Origin: Actinomycetota bacterium | Lineage (GTDB): Bacteria; Actinomycetota; Thermoleophilia; Gaiellales; Gaiellaceae | Direction: 5' to 3' | Length of the DNA stretch: 10,935 bases | Assembly (NCBI GenBank): GCA_005885085.1 | Contig: VAXY01000017.1 | Span: 1 to 10,935 of the forward strand | Part shown: in pieces, positions 1 through 5,738 of the stretch | Numbering within the stretch: the stretch's first letter is position 1 | Layout: each line of letters begins with the position of its first letter | Made by a program: the position numbers and the translations under genes | The notes under the pieces: generated by a model | The model's input: the letters and a program-made list of their open reading frames with translations, nothing else | Databases searched by the model: none | Told to the model about the DNA's origin: nothing

Positions 1-1476
1 TTCCTCGGCCCGGAAGTCCGGGAGCCCGAGGCCCGTGTCGGCGTCGACGACGGCCGCGAGCGCGACGCCGGGAAAGTGGTGCCCCTTCGACACCATCTGC
101 GTCCCGACGAGCACGACACGGTCTGCCGACGCGAAGCGGGTGAGCGCGGCCGTGAGTGCGCCGGGCCGCTCGACGGTGTCTGCATCGAGCCGGATGCATT
201 CGAGCTCCGGCAGCTTCGCCGCGAGCTCGCGCTCGAGCTTCTGCGTCCCCGCGCCGAGGCGGGCGAGCTCGGTCGAGCCACACGCGGGACACGTCTCAGG
301 CTCCGCTTTCGCATGCCCACAGTGGTGGCACCGAAGCATCCGGTCGGCGTGCAGGACGAGCGAGACGTCGCAGTTCTCGCAGCGCAACGTCGTCCCGCAC
401 GCGCGGCAGTGCAGCGCCGGCGCGACGCCGCGGCGGTTGAGCAGCAGGATCGCCTTGCCGCCACCGTCCGCGATCGCGCCGAGCTCGGCGAGCAGCGGCG
501 CCGAGAGCGGGTAGCCGGCCTCGCGCCGCAGGTCGACGACGCGCACCGAAGGCAGCGGGCCGGCGAGGCGGCCGCCGAGCTCGAGCCGCTCCAGGCTCCC
601 CCACGTCTCGGGACGCGGTGTAGCGCTGCCGAACACGGCGACCGCACCTTCCAGCGCCGCGCGCTTCGCGGCGACCGTGCGCGCGTCATAGCGCGGATCC
701 GACTCCTGCTTGTACGACGCGTCGTGCTCCTCGTCGACGCAGATCACACCGAGACGTCCGACGGGCGCGAACACGGCCGAGCGCGCGCCGACGACGATCG
801 CCGCCTCGCCGCGCGCAATGCGCGCACGCTCGTCCCGGCGCTCCGCCTCGCTGAGCGCCGAATGCAGAACGGCGATCCGTTCGCCGAAGCGCGCGCGGAA
901 CCGGCCGAGCGCCTGCGGCGTCAGCGCGATCTCCGGCACGAGCACGATCGCGCCGCGCCCTCGCTCGAGCGCGGCGGCGCAGGCCTGGAGGTACACCTCC
1001 GTCTTGCCGCTGCCGGTTGCACCGTAGAGGAGGAAGTTCGCGCTCTCTCCGGTGTCGAGCCGCTCGACGATGCGCTCGAGTGCGGCCCGTTGCGACGAGC
1101 TCAACGCGGCAGGCTCCGGCTCGCCCGGCAGCGCGTCGCGTTCGGCCGGCTGCGGACGCTCGCCGCGAGCCTTCCGTTGGACGGGAGCGACGAGCCCGAG
1201 CGCGCGTCCCGGCGTCGAGCCGTAGTAGTCCGCGACCCAGAGCGCGAGGCGGAAGAGCGCAGGCGGGAGCTCCTCGACGACGCGCTCGACCGCAGCCGTC
1301 TTGATCCCTTCCGGCGGGACGACGTCGACCTCCGTGACGACGCCGCGGCGACGGGCGTTGCCGAACCTGACCTCGACGACCGCGCCCGGCCCGACCTCGT
1401 CCGGAACCTCGTACGTGAACTCGCGCGCGAGGGCGCGGGCGGTGACGAGCGGATAGACGGACGCGTAGCGGGTCAA
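1..1476 (-). CDS. priA: Primosomal protein N' (PriA), replication restart helicase, 3'-truncated by window edge
   Basis: PriA is a superfamily 2 3'-5' DNA helicase that recognises stalled forks and reloads the replicative helicase. The minus-strand frame gives 492 codons from a TTG start and runs off the left edge. In order I see an N-terminal DNA-binding region (about 1-105), Walker A GATGSGKT (152-159), the DEEH box in VDEEHDASYKQ (248-251), motif III GSATPRPE (283-290), and eight zinc-binding cysteines (357, 360, 366, 369, 383, 386, 396, 399). Motif V follows as GTQMVSKGHHFPG (458-470), then DADTGLGLPDFRAEE. About 150-200 residues of the second RecA lobe and C-terminus lie outside. No in-frame ATG or GTG precedes the conserved region; TTG at 1474-1476 is the best start and sits 7 nt after a TACGCT -10 element, so the mRNA may be leaderless. 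All helicase motifs are intact, whereas PriA of mycobacteria and many other Actinomycetia has lost them. Confidence 0.95.
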   Translation of the reverse strand, partial: MTRYASVYPLVTARALAREFTYEVPDEVGPGAVVEVRFGNARRRGVVTEVDVVPPEGIKTAAVERVVEELPPALFRLALWVADYYGSTPGRALGLVAPVQRKARGERPQPAERDALPGEPEPAALSSSQRAALERIVERLDTGESANFLLYGATGSGKTEVYLQACAAALERGRGAIVLVPEIALTPQALGRFRARFGERIAVLHSALSEAERRDERARIARGEAAIVVGARSAVFAPVGRLGVICVDEEHDASYKQESDPRYDARTVAAKRAALEGAVAVFGSATPRPETWGSLERLELGGRLAGPLPSVRVVDLRREAGYPLSAPLLAELGAIADGGGKAILLLNRRGVAPALHCRACGTTLRCENCDVSLVLHADRMLRCHHCGHAKAEPETCPACGSTELARLGAGTQKLERELAAKLPELECIRLDADTVERPGALTAALTRFASADRVVLVGTQMVSKGHHFPGVALAAVVDADTGLGLPDFRAEE

Positions 1477-1499
1477 GAGCCCCAGCGTAGAGTGGGCTC
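1477..1499. promoter_or_regulatory. Divergent promoter region between priA and the methyltransferase, overlapping -10 elements
   Basis: The spacer holds two TANNNT -10 candidates that overlap by two bases: TAGAGT on the plus strand (1488-1493), 6 nt before the GTG at 1500, and TACGCT on the minus strand (1489-1484), 7 nt before the TTG at 1476. Neither gene has room for a Shine-Dalgarno leader. This predicts leaderless transcripts starting at or next to the start codons, and competition between two RNA polymerases. I see no convincing -35 hexamers, so the call rests on -10 match and spacing. Confidence 0.45.
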
Positions 1500-2093
1500 G
1501 TGACGCAGTGGCACTGGGATCCGGCCACCTACCTCGACAACATGCTCGCCGAGGTCCCTGCCTACGCCGAGCTGCAGGAGCAAACGGCCGCGGCGACCGA
1601 GAGCCTGGAGGCGACAGCCGTGCTCGAGCTCGGGGTCGGCACCGGTGAGACCGCACGACAGGTCCTGGCCCGTCATCCAGAAGCAAAGCTGGTCGGAATC
1701 GACTCCAGCCGGGAGATGCTCGCGCGCGCCCGCGGCGCGCTGCCGGAGGCGGACCTCCGCCTCGCACGGCTCGAGGATCCGTTGCCGCCCGGCCCGTTCG
1801 ACCTCGTCGTGAGCGCGCTGGCCGTGCACCACCTCGACGCGGGCGGCAAGCAGGATCTCTTCCGGCGCGTGGCCGAAGTCCTTCGCCCACGCGGCAGCTT
1901 CGTGCTCGCCGACGTCGTCGTGCCCGAACGCGAAGAGGACGTCGTCACTCCGATCGACGGGGTGTACGACCTCCCCGACCGCGTCGACGATCAGCTCGAG
2001 TGGCTGCGTGCGGCCGGCCTCGAGGCGGAGGTCGTGTGGACGGACAAGGACCTGGCCGTCCTACGCGCTACACGCCGGCAGCGACCAGGATGA
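1500..2093 (+). CDS. Class I SAM-dependent methyltransferase
   Basis: A 197-residue Rossmann-fold methyltransferase that should transfer a methyl group from S-adenosylmethionine; the substrate cannot be read from the sequence. Motif I is LELGVGTGE (42-50), the acidic ribose-binding strand is LVGIDSS (64-70), motif IV is FDLVVSALAVHHL (100-112), and the post-motif region has VLRPRGSFVLADVV (127-140). The N-terminal segment WDPATYLDNMLAEVP is a short helical cap before the fold. Length is typical of free-standing small-molecule or generic methyltransferases in the Methyltransf_11/25 group. GTG is the start because it immediately follows the priA divergent promoter and no other start precedes the fold. 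Its last 26 bp overlap the 3' end of the convergent ZIP transporter gene, leaving no room for a terminator. Confidence 0.85.
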   Translation: MTQWHWDPATYLDNMLAEVPAYAELQEQTAAATESLEATAVLELGVGTGETARQVLARHPEAKLVGIDSSREMLARARGALPEADLRLARLEDPLPPGPFDLVVSALAVHHLDAGGKQDLFRRVAEVLRPRGSFVLADVVVPEREEDVVTPIDGVYDLPDRVDDQLEWLRAAGLEAEVVWTDKDLAVLRATRRQRPG

Positions 2094-2901
2094 AGTCTGT
2101 TGCGAAGCCAAGGAAGAGGCCGAGCAGGATTCCCCAGGTGACGACCGGCTTCGAGGCGAGCGCGCGGCCGACGTTCAGCAGCTCCATCACGACGTAGAGG
2201 ATCGAGCCCGCCGCCAGCGCGAAGAACACGATCATCACGCTCTGGTTGACCCACGCCTGGCCGATGACCGTGCCGAAAAAGGTCGGTGCTCCGCCGATCA
2301 GGCCGAGCAGCGCGAGAAAGCTCCAGCTCGGCTGCTCCTGGTCGCCCGTCAGCGGCGCACAGATGCCGAGGCCTTCGGTCGCGTTGTGGAGGCCGAAGCC
2401 GATGATCAGGACGATCGCGAGGCTGAGCTTGTCGGCGGCCGCCGACTGCCCGATCGCGAGGCCCTCGGAGAAGTTGTGCAGCCCGATCCCCGTCGCGATG
2501 AAGATCGCGAGCCAGCGCGCGGGCGACATGCCCGTGAAGTGATGGTCGTGCTCGAACTCGGCTGTCGACGCGGCGCCCGGGCCGAGGAAGGCGCGCCGCC
2601 GGCGGCGCTTCATCCAGAGGTCGTAGTAGACGAGGCTCATCAGGCCGGTGAAGAAGCCGGCGGCGAGCAGGAACGCGAGCCACGCGAAGCGGCCGTCGCG
2701 GCCGTTCGTCAGCGCGTCCTCCACCGGCCCGACGGCCTGGCTGAGGACGTCCCACAGCAGGAAGATCAGGATTCCCGTCGCGATCGCGGCGAGAAAAGCC
2801 TTCGTCGCGGGCTTGACGCTCTGCATACGGCCGATCGGTAGGCCGAGGAAGATCGTGAAGCCCGCAATCGCACCGAGGCCGAGTGTCTGCAACGTGCTCA
2901 T
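2068..2901 (-). CDS. ZIP-family divalent metal transporter
   Basis: A 277-residue polytopic membrane protein with about eight hydrophobic segments (roughly 5-22, 34-54, 72-94, 128-150, 160-182, 195-215, 219-245, 253-275), as expected for ZIP (SLC39-type) importers of Zn, Fe or Mn. TM4 carries HNFSEG (142-147) and TM5 carries HNATEG (172-177), the positions that form the binuclear metal site; E240 in VVMELL is a likely third contributor. The loop between TM3 and TM4 contains EFEHDHHF (115-122), a His/acidic stretch typical of ZIP cytoplasmic loops. The usual proline of HNxPEG is replaced by Ser and Thr. The gene diverges from a DtxR-family regulator, and a palindromic operator touches its start codon, so metal-dependent repression is likely. 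Metal specificity cannot be assigned. The start ATG (2901-2899) has no Shine-Dalgarno sequence and may be leaderless. Confidence 0.88.
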   Translation of the reverse strand: MSTLQTLGLGAIAGFTIFLGLPIGRMQSVKPATKAFLAAIATGILIFLLWDVLSQAVGPVEDALTNGRDGRFAWLAFLLAAGFFTGLMSLVYYDLWMKRRRRRAFLGPGAASTAEFEHDHHFTGMSPARWLAIFIATGIGLHNFSEGLAIGQSAAADKLSLAIVLIIGFGLHNATEGLGICAPLTGDQEQPSWSFLALLGLIGGAPTFFGTVIGQAWVNQSVMIVFFALAAGSILYVVMELLNVGRALASKPVVTWGILLGLFLGFATDFILVAAGV

Positions 2902-2918
2902 GTAAGGGTCACCTTACA
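2901..2918. promoter_or_regulatory. Palindromic operator, probable DtxR-family binding site
   Basis: TGTAAGGGTCACCTTACA has perfect 7-bp inverted arms (TGTAAGG / CCTTACA) around a 4-bp GTCA centre. It lies between the ZIP transporter and the DtxR-family regulator, and its first base is the T of the ZIP start codon read on the plus strand. DtxR, IdeR and MntR operators are 18-20 bp palindromes with AGG/CCT half-site cores, so size, symmetry and location fit. The minus-strand -10 candidate of the ZIP gene lies inside the right arm. A bound repressor would occlude that promoter directly and probably also affect the regulator's own promoter a few bases away. Confidence 0.75.
2911..2916 (-). promoter_or_regulatory. 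Candidate -10 element for the ZIP transporter gene
   Basis: On the minus strand this reads TAAGGT, a TANNNT -10 match ending 9 nt before the ATG at 2901. A transcript would start within a few bases of the start codon. The element is embedded in the right arm of the palindromic operator, which fits simple repression by steric block. Confidence 0.4.
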
Positions 2919-2922
2919 GGCT

Positions 2923-2928
2923 AGGATC
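2923..2928 (+). promoter_or_regulatory. Candidate -10 element for the DtxR-family regulator gene
   Basis: TAGGAT matches TANNNT and ends 8 nt before the ATG at 2937, so the predicted transcription start is at or next to the start codon (leaderless mRNA). There is no purine-rich Shine-Dalgarno in the gap. The palindromic operator sits just upstream, over the -35/spacer region, which suggests autoregulation. Confidence 0.45.
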
Positions 2929-2936
2929 AGCCATCT

Positions 2937-3623
2937 ATGGCGCAGGGCCACTCCGTCGACGAGTACCTCGAGACGATCTACTTCCTCGCGTTTCCGATCG
3001 GCGAGTACCGACCGCTGAGCGGCGGCTCGCCGACGCTCGCGTCGCGCGTGGCCGAGATGCTCGGCGTTTCGCGCGCGTCGGCCGGAGAGATGCTGAAGCG
3101 GCTCGAGCGCGAAGGGCTGATCGAGCGAGGCGAGCACAAGGAGGCGCTGCTGACGGCGGCCGGCCGCAAGCGCGCGGAGCGAGTCGTGCGCAAGCACCGC
3201 ATCATCGAGCGGCTGCTGACGGACTTCATGGGCTACACCGCCGCCGAGGCCCATGTCCACGCCGACGAGCTCGGCGACACGTTTACCGACGACATGGTGG
3301 AACGCATCGACGAGCGGCTCGGCCATCCCGACCGCTGCCCACACGGCTGGCCCGTCGATCCCGACGTCGAGCAGGACGAGAACCAGCATCTCGCGCCGCT
3401 GTCGGAGCTCGAGGCGGGCTCGCGAGCGACGATCGTCCGCCTGGCGGAGCACGACGGCGAGCTCCTGCACTGGTTCTACGACGAAGGCCTCGTGCCGGGG
3501 CGCGAGATCGAGGTGCGCGAAGCCCAGCCCGCGGCCGGCCAGATGACCGTCCGCCTGAACGGAACCGAGCGGGCGATCGGCGACAAGGCCGCAGCCGGCC
3601 TGTTCGTGCGCCCGGCGGCGTAG
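2937..3623 (+). CDS. DtxR/MntR-family metal-dependent transcriptional regulator with C-terminal SH3-like (FeoA-type) domain
   Basis: A 228-residue metalloregulator expected to bind DNA as a dimer when loaded with Fe, Mn or Zn. It has a winged helix-turn-helix (about 33-75, LASRVAEMLGVSRASAGEMLKR), a dimerisation/metal-binding domain (about 80-140) and an SH3-like domain (about 155-226). Helix 1, DEYLETIY, has Glu at 9 and 12, matching the MntR Asp8/Glu11 positions rather than the Met10 site of DtxR. H87 matches the ancillary His79 of DtxR and H106 matches His98. The segment aligned with C102-x-x-E105-H106 of DtxR reads D110-E-L-G113-D114, so the usual Glu-His pair is absent. The loop between helices 1 and 2 is about 10 residues longer than in DtxR. 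CPHGWP (134-139) is a common motif of the family. It diverges from the ZIP gene it probably represses. The start ATG is directly downstream of a TAGGAT -10. Confidence 0.9.
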   Translation: MAQGHSVDEYLETIYFLAFPIGEYRPLSGGSPTLASRVAEMLGVSRASAGEMLKRLEREGLIERGEHKEALLTAAGRKRAERVVRKHRIIERLLTDFMGYTAAEAHVHADELGDTFTDDMVERIDERLGHPDRCPHGWPVDPDVEQDENQHLAPLSELEAGSRATIVRLAEHDGELLHWFYDEGLVPGREIEVREAQPAAGQMTVRLNGTERAIGDKAAAGLFVRPAA

Positions 3624-3746
3624 GCCCGGGGGACTGTCCCTGGGCCACGTCGCGAAGCGACGTGGCCGCGCGGGACGGCACGCGCTTCGGTTTCGTGCAC
3701 CTTCGGTCGCCTCACGGCCCCGTCTTCCACGGCCGATAGACGTCGA
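3624..3746. other. Structured intergenic region, possible terminator or dispersed repeat
   Basis: This 123-bp gap between the regulator stop codon and the next gene has no ORF of note but is full of inverted repeats. Besides the strong 11-bp hairpin listed separately, 3624-3645 can fold as an imperfect GCCC/GGGC-GGGAC/GTCCC hairpin that shares bases with the outer stem of the main hairpin, so the two are mutually exclusive. A further GCACG/CGTGC pair spans 3678-3698, and CTTCGG occurs at 3685-3690 and 3701-3706. Such clustered palindromes are typical of REP-like intergenic repeats, but with a single copy in the window I cannot show it is repeated. Confidence 0.4.
3636..3676. terminator. Perfect 11-bp hairpin with outer 5-bp stem downstream of the DtxR-family gene
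   Basis: GGCCACGTCGC (3643-3653) and GCGACGTGGCC (3657-3667) are exact complements around a GAA triloop. The stem can extend across a 2x4 internal loop through GTCCC (3636-3640) and GGGAC (3672-3676). It starts 12 nt after the TAG stop of the regulator. There is no T-tract on either side, so it is not a classical intrinsic terminator; high-GC actinobacteria often use such U-less hairpins. It could instead be a repeat element or a 3' stabiliser. Confidence 0.5.
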
Positions 3747-5738
3747 ATGAGCGCCGTTCCGACGACGCCCGTTCAGGCTGCGGCTGACGCGGTCGCGCTC
3801 CCGCGCGCGCTCGTCCGTTACCTCGCACTCCCGCTCGTGTTCGCGGGCGCGACGCTGTACCACTTCCTGCAGTCGCGCGGTCACGCGACGCCGACGATCT
3901 TCAACGACGAGCTGCTCTACGCGAAGCTCGCGCAGTCGCTCGCGGCCGGGCACGGCCTGACGCTGCGCGGGGAGCACTTCTTCTTCCCCTCCCCGCTCGC
4001 GTCCCTCGTACAGGCGCCCGTCTGGCTGCTCCGGTCGATGACCGACGCATACGCGGCCGCGAAGCTGCTCAACGCCGCGGTGATGTCGGCCGCGGTCTTC
4101 CCGTCCTACTGGCTTGCGCGCCGCGTCGTGCGGCCGTCATTCGCACTGCTGACCGCGGTCGCGGCCGTCACGACGCCGGCGATGGTCTATCACGGCTACC
4201 TGATGTCGGAGGCGCTTGCGTATCCCGTCTTCCTCACGGTCGTCGCGATCCTCGCCAACGCCGTCGCGAAGCCGGCTCGCTGGACGCCGCTGATCGTGCC
4301 GGCCGCGTGCGTGCTAGCAATCGCGACGCGCGTGCAGTTCATCGTGCTCGCGCTCGCGTACGTGGCCGCAGTCGCGGTGTGCGGAAACTTCCGGCGTCAC
4401 GCGCTGACCGCCGCGTCGACGTCGGCGCTCGTCGTCGTCCTCGTCGCCGTCCCCGGCACGCTCGGCCAGTACGGCGGCGCCGCACACGAGACCTACAACC
4501 CGGGCGCGATCGCGCACTGGGCGCTAACGACCGGCTACCTGCTCCCCTTCTCGCTCGGGCTCGCGGTCGTGCCCGGCGCCGTCTTCGGGCTCGCGCTGAC
4601 GTGGCGACAGCCCATCGGGGCAATCACGATCGCGTGTACCGCGCTCTTCCTCGGCCAGGCTGCGCTGATCTCCGCCGGCGAGGCGCACCGGCCGCTCGAG
4701 CGCTACCTCTTCTACGTCACGCCGCTCCTCTTCATCGCGTTCTTCGCCTACGTCGAGCACGGTGCCCCGCTGCGACTCGCGTACACGCTCGCGACGTGCA
4801 TCGGCGCCGTCGCGCTCTCGCTCGTGTCGCTCCCGGGACTGACCGGGACGGCGGCGTTCTTCTTCGACTCGGTCACGCTCTCCGGCTTCGCCCGCGCGGG
4901 CTACCTGCTCGGGCTCGCGAATGCGTCGCTGCTCTATTCGCTCGCACCCCTCGCCCTTGGCGCGGCGGCGCTCGCAGTGCGCCGCGCGCCGCACGCCGTG
5001 GCGCTGCTCGCGATCGGCGTGTCGATCGCCACCGGCGCCGGGGTCTACGCGACCGACCGCCTCGTGACCGCCTTCAGCGCCCGGACGTTCGACACGAGCC
5101 CGCCCGACTGGCTCGACCGCTCGGGACTCGGCCCGGCGAGCTACCTCGTCCTGCCGTACGGGAACTACTTCCTGGGCACGAACCTCGAGAGCTGGAACCG
5201 CGACCTCCGTCACGTGCTCGTGCTCGGCACGAAGCCGCCGGACGAGTATCCGAGCGCGCGCGTGACGATCGCCGCCGACGGCACGCTCGACGTCGACGGC
5301 CGCCCGGCGGCCGCGCAAACAATCGTCGCCAACGTCTCGGGCTCCGCGATCGCCCTCGACGGCCGTGCCGTCGCCCATCCGCTCGACGGGCTCGTCGCGT
5401 ACCGCATTCCCGCCGGCACGCACGTGCGCTGGTTCGCGCGCGGCCTCGCGCCGGACGGCTGGACCGGCACCAAGCTCCGCTACCAGGCGTGGCCGGCGCG
5501 CTCCGGCCGCTACGAGCTGCGGATCGCCGTGCCGCGCGGAACCGCCGCACGCAAAGTCGACCTCGACGGCCGCAGGTTCGTCGTCTCACCGGGCACGACC
5601 TGGCGCCTGACGGTTCCGACCGACGGCTCGCCGCTGAAGATGAACGTCGACGTCCCGGACGCGCCGCTCGGCGGCCGCGTCCTCGGTGTGAAGATCAGCG
5701 GGCTGCGGTTCCTACCGCGACGCCCGCAGCATCCCTGA
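3747..5738 (+). CDS. Polytopic membrane protein, probable GT-C type glycosyltransferase with C-terminal soluble domain
   Basis: A 663-residue protein. Residues about 22-435 hold roughly 12 hydrophobic helices; 440-663 are soluble and beta-rich with a short repeated DVDGR/LDGRA/LDGRR-like pattern. After the first helix the sequence IFNDELLYAKLAQSLA has an Asp-Glu pair (54-55), the place and form of the catalytic acidic dyad in the first extracytoplasmic loop of GT-C enzymes (PMT, ArnT, GT39/GT83), which transfer sugars from polyprenyl-phosphate donors. YLMSEALAYPVFL (151-163) and LERYLFYVTPLLFI (317-330) also resemble that superfamily. Acceptor and donor are unknown. The family call is by motif and topology only; it could be a non-catalytic relative. 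The ATG start is chosen because it begins just before the first helix; there is no clear Shine-Dalgarno. The 3' end overlaps the end of metK by 44 bp in convergent orientation. Confidence 0.6.
   Translation: MSAVPTTPVQAAADAVALPRALVRYLALPLVFAGATLYHFLQSRGHATPTIFNDELLYAKLAQSLAAGHGLTLRGEHFFFPSPLASLVQAPVWLLRSMTDAYAAAKLLNAAVMSAAVFPSYWLARRVVRPSFALLTAVAAVTTPAMVYHGYLMSEALAYPVFLTVVAILANAVAKPARWTPLIVPAACVLAIATRVQFIVLALAYVAAVAVCGNFRRHALTAASTSALVVVLVAVPGTLGQYGGAAHETYNPGAIAHWALTTGYLLPFSLGLAVVPGAVFGLALTWRQPIGAITIACTALFLGQAALISAGEAHRPLERYLFYVTPLLFIAFFAYVEHGAPLRLAYTLATCIGAVALSLVSLPGLTGTAAFFFDSVTLSGFARAGYLLGLANASLLYSLAPLALGAAALAVRRAPHAVALLAIGVSIATGAGVYATDRLVTAFSARTFDTSPPDWLDRSGLGPASYLVLPYGNYFLGTNLESWNRDLRHVLVLGTKPPDEYPSARVTIAADGTLDVDGRPAAAQTIVANVSGSAIALDGRAVAHPLDGLVAYRIPAGTHVRWFARGLAPDGWTGTKLRYQAWPARSGRYELRIAVPRGTAARKVDLDGRRFVVSPGTTWRLTVPTDGSPLKMNVDVPDAPLGGRVLGVKISGLRFLPRRPQHP

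Noticed and set aside
76..1503. Long plus-strand open frame of 475 codons opposite priA
   Set aside because: It is the antisense shadow of a high-GC gene: the product is Arg/Ala-rich and low in complexity with no motif, while the opposite strand encodes an unmistakable PriA.
686..1528. Minus-strand 280-codon frame at the priA 5' end beginning MAGSQCHCV
   Set aside because: It is shifted relative to the PriA frame and yields Arg-rich sequence without PriA motifs; the true frame begins at TTG 1476.
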